Source: a virus. Taken from it: 46,523 nt of DNA. The stretch lies in IMG/VR virus record IMGVR_UViG_3300035211_000089, positions 1-46,523 of that record; one strand, written 5' to 3'. The number at the start of each line of letters is the position of its first letter. Position 1 is the first letter of the stretch. Made by a program: the position numbers and the translations under genes. This document shows, piece after piece, positions 1 through 5,985 of this stretch. The notes under the pieces are model-generated. The model was not told where the DNA came from and did not search any database. It saw only the letters and a program-made list of their open reading frames with translations.

Positions 1-18
1 CGGCCTCTCGACCCTCAA

Positions 19-29
19 TTGCTGAAGTT
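19..29 (+). repeat. Integrase arm-type site (TTGCTGAAGTT), P arm
   Basis: The 11-mer TTGCTGAAGTT occurs here, 47 bp to the left of the tRNA-like core, and three more times (one with a mismatch) on the other side at 250-284. Direct repeats flanking a tRNA core are typical arm-type sites bound by the N-terminal domain of a lambda-family integrase. The same bases hold the stop codon of the TPR gene in the right-hand copy. Confidence 0.72.
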
Positions 30-41
30 TCACGTGAAAAA
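26..41. promoter_or_regulatory. parS-like ParB binding site inside attP
   Basis: A perfect 12-bp palindrome, TTTCACGTGAAA (28-39), sits between the left arm site and the core. The 16-mer at 26-41 matches the bacterial chromosomal parS consensus TGTTTCACGTGAAACA at 14 of 16 positions; only the first base and the C near the right end differ. No ParA or ParB gene is encoded in the window, so any binding would be by host ParB. The match is seen; the function is inferred. Confidence 0.5.
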
Positions 42-73
42 CCGACTAAGTGCCTGTCCTGCAATCCCCCCTG

Positions 74-127
74 TTGGACTGAAAATCCGTGTGTCCGCAG
101 TTCAATTCTGCGGGGCGCCACTTTTTT
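74..127 (+). other. attP core: 3' half of a tRNA-Phe(GAA) gene
   Basis: The segment reads as the 3' half of tRNA-Phe. The anticodon loop CTGAAAA with anticodon GAA is at 79-85, the 3' anticodon stem TCCGT at 86-90, the variable loop at 91-95, the T-arm CGCAG/TTCAATT/CTGCG at 96-112, the 3' acceptor strand GGGCGCC at 113-119, discriminator A at 120, then C and six Ts (122-127). No D-arm or 5' acceptor strand lies upstream, and the 5' anticodon stem (TTGGA) pairs only in part, so identity to the host gene probably begins near 76. This is the expected form of attP for a phage that integrates by the anticodon arm and rebuilds the tRNA gene. CCA is not encoded. It is not a working tRNA gene in this form. 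Confidence 0.88.
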
Positions 128-520
128 CTAACCCCTTGAAACTCCCTAACTTGTTGCTAGAATAGCCCTTTGTCGGGGCGAAAGCCGGTCTTTGGGGCGC
201 GGCTCTATCTTCTCGCTTTTGACCTCTTTTTCTCGCTTTTTACCGTAGTTTGCTGAAGTTTTGCTGAAGTGAATTGCTGAAGTTAGAAGCCAGCGGGGCT
301 CTCCGCGGCAACTCTACCACTTGTCAATGATCGCCAAGATTATCTTGGTCAGAGCATTGAGAATGGCGAGATGCCATCGATAACCCTTTTTCAAAGGTCA
401 TTCCCCCTTTTACAATCGCTGTCAGCAACATCGCCAACAGGAGCCCCGAACCGCGTGGGCCCGTTGTCAACCCTTGTACGGTCAGAGCGAGGGAATAAGA
501 AGCGGAGAAACCCCGCCAGC
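128..520. other. Non-coding attP/integrase spacer
   Basis: No credible gene. Besides the arm sites at 250-284 it holds an 11-bp direct repeat TTCTCGCTTTT at 210-220 and 230-240, two helical turns apart, and a 15-bp perfect palindrome, CCAAGAT-T-ATCTTGG, at 334-348. These could be sites for an excisionase, an IHF-like bender or further arm binding. The integrase gene ends at 521 on the minus strand, so this is also its 3' region, but I see no clear hairpin plus U-tract terminator for it. Confidence 0.6.
250..284 (+). repeat. Cluster of three arm-type sites, P' arm
   Basis: TTGCTGAAGTT at 250-260, TTGCTGAAGTG at 261-271 (one mismatch) and TTGCTGAAGTT at 274-284 lie almost end to end, all in the same orientation as the single site at 19-29. 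One site on one side and three on the other side of the core is an asymmetric attP, as in lambda-type phages, where it directs the intasome. The integrase gene that would use them begins to the right. Confidence 0.75.
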
Positions 521-1645
521 TCAGTATGTCAATTTCGACACTGTATTCTTCAAATGATCCGGCGACAGGTGCGCGTAGATCATGGTCGTTTTGATATCAG
601 AATGTCCCAACAGCTCCTGGACGGCTTTCAGGTCGGCGCCGGCCATGACCAGGTGACTCGCGAAGGTGTGCCGGAAGGTGTGCGGGTGAGCATGACCAAT
701 GGAGCAGCTCTGCAGGATCCTCTCGAGGATATGGTACCATCGGCTGCCGGTCAGCATCGGTTCGTTGTTGCCATTATCGAAGACATACCGGCCGGCCCGG
801 GGCAGAGCCTTCAGGACCTGGCGCAGTTGCGGATTGATCGGAATGTCCCGCTTGCGGCCGCTCTTGGTGTGTCCGACGACGGCGATCTTGTTGCGCTTCA
901 GATCGACAGACTTCCACTTCAGCCCGATCAGCTCGGACAGTCTCATGCCGGTATAGGCCAGGACCTTGAAAAAGGCCACCTGGGTCGGCGGCAGTTCTTT
1001 CTCCATGGTGTTGAACAGTCGCTTCAGCTCGGATTTCGAGAAGTAGCGCACGTCTTTGGTGCTGTGCGAGCGGCGATCGACTTTGAATTCGTCGCGGCCG
1101 GCAAGAAGGTTGGACTGCATGTAGCCGCGGCCTTCGGCCGAACACCACCTGAAGAAAGCCGACAGGATCAGCCGGTGTTTCTCCCAGGTCGCCCGACGGT
1201 TGCCTGGTCGACGGCTCTGGCCGGCGCGGTAGTGATTGGCGCCCGGCTTCAGGTAGTAGAGCTGGTAGTTGCGAAGATCCCGCAACGTGATGTCCGCGGC
1301 CGATCGAATAGAGGTATGTTTGAGTGACCACCGCACGAAGAAGTCCAGGCGATTCTGGTCAGATCGGATCGTGCTCGCTCGCTTCTTCCCTGTGACTTCA
1401 CACCAGGAGAGGTACTCTCGTACCTGGTCGACCAGCGGAGGCCTCTCAGCGGCGCCCAGGGAGTTCTGAGCCCCACTGTAGATAACATCATCGATGAATT
1501 GCTGACAGGCCAGGAGGGCGCCGGAGGAACCGCCGTATTGATCGTCGGGAAATCGTTTCTGAAAGCGCCGGCCGTCGAGCATCTTCAGCACCTGCCAGCC
1601 GGTACGGTTTCCGGAAGTGTATCTCCTGGGCTCAGCTCGTTTCAT
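521..1645 (-). CDS. int: Tyrosine-recombinase integrase
   Basis: Site-specific recombinase that would join attP to the host tRNA-Phe attB site. The 374-residue protein carries the full catalytic set: R235 (in TGMRLSEL), K261 (HTKSGRKRD), H322 and R325 (HTFRHTF), H348 (LLGHSD) and nucleophile Y357 (TTMIYAHL). The N-terminal 60 or so residues are an arm-binding-type segment, followed by a core-binding helical domain at about 70-170. The ATG at 1645 overlaps the TGA of the upstream lipoprotein gene (ATGA), so translation is probably coupled. The gene is the last of a repressor-lipoprotein-integrase operon, which is unusual because it would place integrase under the lysogenic promoter. It reads toward the attP arms. 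Confidence 0.96.
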   Translation of the reverse strand: MKRAEPRRYTSGNRTGWQVLKMLDGRRFQKRFPDDQYGGSSGALLACQQFIDDVIYSGAQNSLGAAERPPLVDQVREYLSWCEVTGKKRASTIRSDQNRLDFFVRWSLKHTSIRSAADITLRDLRNYQLYYLKPGANHYRAGQSRRPGNRRATWEKHRLILSAFFRWCSAEGRGYMQSNLLAGRDEFKVDRRSHSTKDVRYFSKSELKRLFNTMEKELPPTQVAFFKVLAYTGMRLSELIGLKWKSVDLKRNKIAVVGHTKSGRKRDIPINPQLRQVLKALPRAGRYVFDNGNNEPMLTGSRWYHILERILQSCSIGHAHPHTFRHTFASHLVMAGADLKAVQELLGHSDIKTTMIYAHLSPDHLKNTVSKLTY

Positions 1646-2067
1646 TGGCTTTCGAAAAAGACCTTAACCTGGCCACTTGAGAGGGTGTCATAGCTGGTAG
1701 TAGCAATTCGGACGTAGAGCCAGGTTTCGCCGGGGAACGGAATCTCCGCTTGGAAGGTGATAGAGCCGGAGACGTCGCAAAAGGCAGAGCCCCAACTTGG
1801 GGTGCTGCCAAATCGGTAGAGATTTACTGTCTGTGCCGGCAGATCTTTCGGATAGGCAACTGTCACAAGAAAAGGCTCGTCTACGGTCAGGGTATCGCCT
1901 TGACCAGGTGCTATGATTCGGAGGGGAGTCGACCAGTCGGGCCAGGTCGAATCACTGTTGCAATCCCCACTGACTATCACGTCGGGACAGTCGCAGTCTT
2001 CGCTGCAACCTGGAATCAGACAGGCGGCCAGAGCCAAGATAATTAGAGTTGAGACCTTTGAGTTCAT
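1642..2067 (-). CDS. Predicted lipoprotein in the lysogeny operon
   Basis: A 141-residue protein with a lipoprotein signal: short basic start (MNSK), hydrophobic stretch, lipobox LIPGC with the lipid-bearing Cys at 21, then a Cys/Asp-rich linker (SEDCDCPD). The rest (about 45-140) is beta-rich and resembles a single Ig-like domain. The start at 2067 has a GGGGGGA ribosome-binding site; the frame stays open upstream but runs into the repressor gene. It starts 16 bp after the repressor stop and overlaps the integrase start, so it should be made in the lysogen. Lipoproteins in this position in other temperate phages (for example Ltp of TP-J34) exclude superinfecting phages; that role is an inference from position. 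I recognise no specific family. Confidence 0.85.
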   Translation of the reverse strand: MNSKVSTLIILALAACLIPGCSEDCDCPDVIVSGDCNSDSTWPDWSTPLRIIAPGQGDTLTVDEPFLVTVAYPKDLPAQTVNLYRFGSTPSWGSAFCDVSGSITFQAEIPFPGETWLYVRIATTSYDTLSSGQVKVFFESQ

Positions 2068-2083
2068 AGTCCCCCCGATTTGC

Positions 2084-2461
2084 TTACTTCTTTTGTTTTG
2101 AGGCGCTTTCCCTGGCCTCGGGATCCTCAATGCCGAGTATGTCGAGGATGGTTCGTCGTTTATGGTGATCGGGCGGCAGATCGGCGATGGCCTCGAATAT
2201 TCGCCGATCGTGGTCGGAGGCTTTGGCCAGGAGCGCTTCGAGGTCCTTGAAGGCCGGGTCGCCGGTCAGCTCTGAGATGGACGTTTTCAGAGCTCTCGCC
2301 AGGGCCTGCAATTTCAGGAAGCCGATGCCATCCGAGTCGCGCTCACCCTTGAGGATACGGTACATGTGCTGCTTACTGATTTTAGCTTTAGCCGCCAATG
2401 TTGCACCGTTCAGCCCAAGCTCGGCCATACGACGCTGAATATTGTTCTGAAGTCTGCTCAT
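2084..2461 (-). CDS. XRE-family repressor, probably leaderless
   Basis: Likely master lysogeny repressor. The N-terminal 65 or so residues form an XRE/Cro-C1 helix-turn-helix (LNGATLAAKAKISKQHMYRI), followed by a short helical C-terminus; there is no LexA-type peptidase domain. An in-frame ATG at 2470 would add three residues but lies inside the -10 box of the only good promoter and has no Shine-Dalgarno. From that promoter the transcript should begin within a base or two of the ATG at 2461, giving a leaderless mRNA like lambda cI from PRM. First gene of the repressor-lipoprotein-integrase operon. Without a self-cleavage domain, induction must act by another route. Confidence 0.88.
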   Translation of the reverse strand: MSRLQNNIQRRMAELGLNGATLAAKAKISKQHMYRILKGERDSDGIGFLKLQALARALKTSISELTGDPAFKDLEALLAKASDHDRRIFEAIADLPPDHHKRRTILDILGIEDPEARESASKQKK

Positions 2462-2468
2462 CGACAAC

Positions 2469-2497
2469 ATTATATAAAGGAATCACGAAAAAGTGAA
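2469..2497 (-). promoter_or_regulatory. Leftward lysogeny promoter (PRM-like)
   Basis: On the minus strand there is TTCACT (-35, 2497-2492), a 17-bp spacer and a perfect TATAAT (-10, 2474-2469). Transcription should start near 2462, immediately before the ATG at 2461. It drives repressor, lipoprotein and integrase. Confidence 0.72.
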
Positions 2498-2527
2498 AAG
2501 GTTTTAGAAAAAAAGAGTAAAAAGTTG

Positions 2528-2556
2528 TTGACAAAGAGTCGCCAGAAGGCTACTAT
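2528..2556 (+). promoter_or_regulatory. Rightward early promoter (PR-like)
   Basis: Perfect -35 TTGACA (2528-2533), 17-bp spacer, -10 TACTAT (2551-2556). It would drive the HTH gene at 2634 and the long early operon. The operator copy at 2536-2555 covers the spacer and nearly all of the -10, so a bound repressor would block polymerase. Confidence 0.75.
2536..2555. promoter_or_regulatory. Operator O1 (dyad AGTnGCCnnnnGGCnACT)
   Basis: The dyad AGT-C-GCC-AGAA-GGC-T-ACT lies inside the rightward promoter. The same dyad recurs at 2599-2618 with a different 4-bp centre (TATT), so the half-sites are conserved while the middle is not, as expected for a dimeric HTH repressor operator. Centre-to-centre spacing of the two copies is 63 bp, six helical turns. 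Confidence 0.74.
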
Positions 2557-2565
2557 TACCGATAG

Positions 2566-2591
2566 AGAGAGTAAGGAGTGCTCTCTTTTTT
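2566..2591 (+). terminator. Short hairpin with U-tract between the operators
   Basis: AGAGAG (2566-2571), a 9-base loop and CTCTCT (2581-2586), then a run of Ts to 2591. The stem is only 6 bp, so it would be a weak terminator or attenuator. It lies downstream of the rightward promoter and upstream of the first early gene, where it could lower basal transcription or be an antitermination point. Confidence 0.45.
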
Positions 2592-2598
2592 GGGTACG

Positions 2599-2618
2599 GA
2601 GTCGCCTATTGGCTACTC
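2599..2618. promoter_or_regulatory. Operator O2 (second copy of the dyad)
   Basis: GAGT-C-GCC-TATT-GGC-T-ACTC, a perfect match to the O1 half-sites with one extra base pair of symmetry at each end. It sits in the leader of the early transcript just upstream of the ribosome-binding site (AAGGAG, 2623-2628) of the gene at 2634. Being on the same face of the helix as O1, it could support cooperative binding or a small loop. Confidence 0.74.
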
Positions 2619-2633
2619 TTACAAGGAGATACG

Positions 2634-2918
2634 ATGAAAGCAAGAACGCACACCCTCAAGCGGACCAGGAGCGGGGAGTTCAAGGAGGCGCCCCTGTTCC
2701 TGGATAGCCAGTGTTACAGCCCGGAGCAGATTGCGGAAATCGCCGGCATTTCGGTCAGGTCGGTCTACAACCGCCGGCATCGTCTACTCCGAAGCATCTT
2801 TGCCCCGAAGAGGATCCCGAAATATCTGCCGGGCGCCTGGGTCAAGTGGATGCTCCGCAACACCACGGTGCCGGAAGGGGATGAACTCAAACGGATGAAG
2901 GCGGTCGCGGCCGCATAG
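2634..2918 (+). CDS. Small helix-turn-helix protein, first early gene
   Basis: A 94-residue basic protein with a helix-turn-helix at about 32-55 (SPEQIAEIAGISVRSVYNRR) that resembles the DNA-binding part of recombinase- or excisionase-like regulators. Start chosen by AAGGAG 5 bp upstream. Being the first gene under the repressed rightward promoter, it fits a Cro-like, CII-like or excisionase role; the sequence does not say which. The rest of the protein (KRIPKYLPGAWVKWML) shows no other domain I recognise. Confidence 0.8.
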   Translation: MKARTHTLKRTRSGEFKEAPLFLDSQCYSPEQIAEIAGISVRSVYNRRHRLLRSIFAPKRIPKYLPGAWVKWMLRNTTVPEGDELKRMKAVAAA

Positions 2919-2931
2919 GGGGGATGGAGAA

Positions 2932-3063
2932 ATGAGGCATCAGTTTTTGTCACTGTGCGACTGGCTGTTCGACGAGAAGCGGTCAGCCAGGTTCGGCCGG
3001 TGGCTTATCGGAATCACGGTTTTGTATTTCGGCCTGCACATAGCGTGCTGGGCCATAAAATGA
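2932..3063 (+). CDS. 43-residue small membrane protein
   Basis: A short open frame between two early genes that fills an otherwise empty gap. It starts with ATG behind a GGAGA motif and ends with TGA at 3061-3063, directly ahead of the next gene's ribosome-binding site. The product has a charged N-terminal half (CDWLFDEKRSARFGRW) and one hydrophobic segment near the C-terminus (LIGITVLYFGLHIACWAI), so it is probably a single-pass inner-membrane peptide. Small membrane proteins in early phage operons can be host-takeover or exclusion factors; no specific function is recognisable. Confidence 0.55.
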   Translation: MRHQFLSLCDWLFDEKRSARFGRWLIGITVLYFGLHIACWAIK

Positions 3064-3074
3064 AGGAGGCTCCC

Positions 3075-3809
3075 ATGCCAACTGTAACGATCGAATCAGA
3101 TGGTCGCACCGACCACCTGGACGGGCCGGACGCTGAGGCCCTGCTTGAATCCCTGCGAAAAGACTACGGGATCGATGTCGAATCAGAGGCGACGCTCAAT
3201 GTTGGGACGGCGCCCGAGACGGTTCGATGCCACCGTGGCCACGAATCCGACCGGCGGCTCTGGAATTGCCCGGTCTGCACCGACCACCATATCGAGGTTA
3301 TCGCGGAGCTGATACAGTCCGTGGAAGGGCAGGGCGTAGCTATTGACGAGTTGTTCAAGGAGCTCGGACGTAAGAGCGTGGCCGATTGGAGTATCGTAAA
3401 CTCGAACTTGGTTGACGCGAACAAGGCTATCGCAAAGGCCAAGCGCCTCAGAGACGCGAGCGAGTACGAGCCCGAGGGCCGGTACGTGGTCGAAATGTCG
3501 TCCGAGTACAACGCGGGCGGTCCGATCATCGCCATTGAGGGCTCGCATCCGATTGCCGTCATGTTCGTCGATTGGGACTGTGTAAACGATGAAACCAGGG
3601 CTGCAGTGGTCGCCGAAGCTCAGTTCCTGGCGACGTCTGGGAACATCTACAAAGGGGAGAAGCCGAAACCCGAGGCTCTGGCCTGGCTGAAGAAGACCTG
3701 CCCGATCTGTGGCGAGACCTTCGACTACCGAGAAGACTACGAGCCGAAGACCTGCAACAAGTCGGAGTGTCAGCGTCAGTTCCTGCACGGCAGGAAGGGG
3801 ATAGTGTGA
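3075..3809 (+). CDS. Hypothetical early protein with two Cys clusters
   Basis: A 244-residue protein. The frame is open from 2955, but the ATG at 3075 follows a perfect AAGGAGG at 3063-3069, so that start is used. One cysteine/histidine group lies in the first third (CHRGH...CPVC) and a second at the C-terminus (CPIC, then CNKSEC), each of which could bind zinc. The middle contains a helical stretch rich in Lys and Arg. I do not recognise the family. The stop overlaps the next ATG by one base, so it is part of the early operon. Confidence 0.72.
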   Translation: MPTVTIESDGRTDHLDGPDAEALLESLRKDYGIDVESEATLNVGTAPETVRCHRGHESDRRLWNCPVCTDHHIEVIAELIQSVEGQGVAIDELFKELGRKSVADWSIVNSNLVDANKAIAKAKRLRDASEYEPEGRYVVEMSSEYNAGGPIIAIEGSHPIAVMFVDWDCVNDETRAAVVAEAQFLATSGNIYKGEKPKPEALAWLKKTCPICGETFDYREDYEPKTCNKSECQRQFLHGRKGIV

Positions 3810-4060
3810 TGGGTTGGATAGACTACTACAGGCTGTACGTGAAGTACAACGGAGATTTGTCCAAAGCCACCAAATCTGAGATGGGAGAAGCGGCCAGGGC
3901 CAACCCGAACGATCCTCCATCCGCAAGGGCTCTCGCTAAGAAAAAGTGGGACGAGTATCAGGCTGAGGCCGATGCTGCTGACGAGCTCGCTAACCGCGAA
4001 ATGTACGGCGATGAATGCGACTATCCCGGCATCGACTTCAGCGAAATCGGGAACAAATGA
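3809..4060 (+). CDS. Hypothetical acidic early protein
   Basis: An 83-residue protein starting at the ATG that shares a base with the previous stop. Helical and charged, with an acidic C-terminus (YGDECDYPGIDFSEIG). The ribosome-binding site AGGAAGGGG is 8-16 bp upstream. No domain recognised. It ends in an ATGA overlap with the next gene, so the genes are packed in one operon. Confidence 0.65.
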   Translation: MGWIDYYRLYVKYNGDLSKATKSEMGEAARANPNDPPSARALAKKKWDEYQAEADAADELANREMYGDECDYPGIDFSEIGNK

Positions 4061-4254
4061 GGGGCAAGAGAATCCGATCACTCAGGAGGCTTTGCCGAGC
4101 CGCGACTCAGAAGCGCTCGGTGGTATGCCCGCTGTCACATGGGCGCCCGTTGCCTGCGGCATTCGTGCAAAACCTTCAGGGGCATCTAATTGATCGGCTC
4201 ATAAGGGCCGGTCTGTATCTGTATGAGCGAAAACAAGCAAATGAAGGGAAGTGA
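4057..4254 (+). CDS. Hypothetical basic early protein
   Basis: A 65-residue, strongly basic protein (RGKRIRSLRRLCRAATQKR at the N-terminus). The start at 4057 overlaps the previous stop as ATGA, and the gene ends 4 bp before the YqaJ start. No family recognised. Base composition and tight packing favour a real gene; the lack of a clear ribosome-binding site is compatible with translational coupling. Confidence 0.5.
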   Translation: MRGKRIRSLRRLCRAATQKRSVVCPLSHGRPLPAAFVQNLQGHLIDRLIRAGLYLYERKQANEGK

Positions 4255-4258
4255 AACC

Positions 4259-5260
4259 ATGCAAGCAGTATCAGCACAAGAATTGTTGGTCCAAAGCGCC
4301 ACCGAACAGGCGCAAAAGACCATTGAGGAACGAAAGAAGTTCCTCGAGGAAAGGAAGTCCGGTCTCGGCGGGACCGATGCTGGCGCCGTCTGTGGGCTCT
4401 CCCGCTGGAAGTCGCCCATGGACATATACCTGGAAAAGACCGGCGTAGTCGAGGACATCACGCCCTCAGAGGCAATGATATGGGGAACGATCCAGGAGGA
4501 AATCATCGCCCGGCACTATGCCAACGTCACCGGCCGGAAGCTCCGGCGCCCGACCGGCTGTTTCCGTCACAAGGACTATCCGTGGATGATCGCTCACCTG
4601 GACCGGATCATCCTCAACGAAAACCGGGGCCTCGAAGTGAAAACTTCCAGTCAGTTCATGGCCGACGAGTGGGGCGAGTCAGGGACTGACGAGGTTCCGG
4701 AGTATTACCGCGCCCAGGTCATGCACTACATGGCGATCAAGGGCTATCCATCGATGGACCTGGCGGTCCTGATCGGTGGTAACGACTTCCGTATCTACAC
4801 GATCGAGCGGGACCTTACCTACATCGCCAACCTGGTCGAGCTCGAGCGGGACTTCTGGCAGGAACACGTTCTTTCGAGAATACCGCCCGATGTCGATGCC
4901 TCAAAGGCCTGCTCGAACGCCCTGGCCAAACTCTACGACCGTCCGGAAGGTATCGAGGTCCTGGCCACTCCCGAGATCGACGAAATCGCACAGCGTCTTC
5001 GCCAGGTGAAGGCGCTCATGAAGCAGAACGAAGAAGACAAGCGGCTGCTCGAGAACAGCATCAAGAAGTTCATGGGCAACGCCGAGAAGCTGATCGGCGC
5101 CGACTGGCATATCACCTGGAAGGTCGGCAGCCGGCGCCAGTTCGACGTCAAGGCTTTCCGTGCGGCCGAGCCCGAGCTGGCCGAGCAGTATACCAACGTG
5201 ACCGAAACCAGGACGTTTCGGCCTAACTTCAGCAAAAAGGAAGGGGAGAAAAGGAATTGA
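4259..5260 (+). CDS. YqaJ-family recombination exonuclease
   Basis: Lambda-exonuclease-like nuclease that would resect dsDNA ends 5'-to-3' and hand the single strand to the RecT annealase encoded nearby. In the 333-residue protein, GGTDAGAVCGLS (37-48) is the family's N-terminal motif, E80 follows IWGTIQ, D115 lies in AHLDR, E126 and K128 in LEVKTS, and Q153 in YYRAQVMHY; together these form the PD-(D/E)XK core. A helical C-terminus (about 215-275) follows. The ATG at 4259 is chosen over 4223 because GGGAAG precedes it and the previous gene ends at 4254. The stop overlaps the TTG start of the next gene. Confidence 0.92.
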   Translation: MQAVSAQELLVQSATEQAQKTIEERKKFLEERKSGLGGTDAGAVCGLSRWKSPMDIYLEKTGVVEDITPSEAMIWGTIQEEIIARHYANVTGRKLRRPTGCFRHKDYPWMIAHLDRIILNENRGLEVKTSSQFMADEWGESGTDEVPEYYRAQVMHYMAIKGYPSMDLAVLIGGNDFRIYTIERDLTYIANLVELERDFWQEHVLSRIPPDVDASKACSNALAKLYDRPEGIEVLATPEIDEIAQRLRQVKALMKQNEEDKRLLENSIKKFMGNAEKLIGADWHITWKVGSRRQFDVKAFRAAEPELAEQYTNVTETRTFRPNFSKKEGEKRN

Positions 5261-5985
5261 TTCCTCACAAAGTCTGCTATTTCGATTTGGAAACGGGTGG
5301 TCTCGACCCTCAGAAGCATGGAGTCGTACAGATCGCCATGCTGGTCGAGGTCCGCGGCCAAGTTGTCGGCGAGAAGATGTGGTACGTCAACCCGTACTCA
5401 GGCGACCGGATAGAACCGGACGCTCTGGCCGTCAACAAGCTGAGCCTCGAGCAGGTGCGGTCGTTTCCCAAGGCCCAGGCCGTACTCGGCCAGGTCAAGG
5501 AGTTCCTGGCACAGTACGTCGATCGCTACAACACTTTTGACAAGTTCACGCCGGCCGGTTACAATGTGCAGTTCGACCTGAATTTCCTGAAGCAGTTCTT
5601 CCTCAAAGGGGGAGATTCGTTCTTCGGGGCCTGGTTCAACTACCGGATGGTGGATCCGATGCAGTTTCTGTACTGGCTCCGCCTGGCCGGCGAGATCGAC
5701 TTGCCCAACTACAAGCTCGAGACTGTCTGCGCTCACTTCGACATTCCGCTCGGAGAGGCGGCGCACGACGCCCTGGCCGACATTAAGGCCACCCGTGACC
5801 TGATAAGACACCTGCACAATCTGTATCTGAAAGGAGACGATGATAGCGATGGCGAACAATGTCAATCCCAACGAGAAGGCGGTCGCAAAGAGGCCGATGG
5901 ACAACCTGAAGGGGTTGTTGGAGAAGGCCAGGCCGGCCCTGGCTCAGGCGCTCCCGCGGCATCTGACACCCGATCGGCTGATTAA
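5257..5985 (+). CDS. DEDDh 3'-5' exonuclease (DnaQ-like)
   Basis: A 242-residue protein with all DEDDh motifs: D10 and E12 (YFDLETGG), D107 (QFDLNF), H170 and D175 (HDALADIKATRD). Such enzymes remove nucleotides from 3' ends, as in proofreading or recombination. It starts at TTG overlapping the YqaJ stop (TTGA), with AAAAGGAA just upstream. The nuclease fold ends near residue 195. The remaining 50 residues (Gly/Asp/Glu-rich, low complexity) are read from the same DNA as the RecT N-terminus, a 146-bp overlap. The position between exonuclease and annealase suggests a three-part recombination set. Confidence 0.9.
   Translation: MIPHKVCYFDLETGGLDPQKHGVVQIAMLVEVRGQVVGEKMWYVNPYSGDRIEPDALAVNKLSLEQVRSFPKAQAVLGQVKEFLAQYVDRYNTFDKFTPAGYNVQFDLNFLKQFFLKGGDSFFGAWFNYRMVDPMQFLYWLRLAGEIDLPNYKLETVCAHFDIPLGEAAHDALADIKATRDLIRHLHNLYLKGDDDSDGEQCQSQREGGRKEADGQPEGVVGEGQAGPGSGAPAASDTRSAD

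Larger units (their letters stand above)
1..127. repeat. Left copy of the 127-bp terminal direct repeat
   Basis: Bases 1-127 are identical to 46397-46523, and the repeat starts at the first base and stops at the last base of the window. An exact 127-bp overlap is the usual k-mer overlap left when a de Bruijn assembler closes a circular molecule, so it is most likely an assembly seam and not a biological terminal repeat. The biological content (arm site, parS-like palindrome, attP core) should be counted once. Confidence 0.93.

Noticed and set aside
74-127. A functional tRNA-Phe gene
   Set aside because: Only the 3' half exists; no D-arm or 5' acceptor strand upstream, in either copy.
371-1327. 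A 318-codon plus-strand frame over the integrase
   Set aside because: Opposite the integrase catalytic domain, low-quality composition, no ribosome-binding site.
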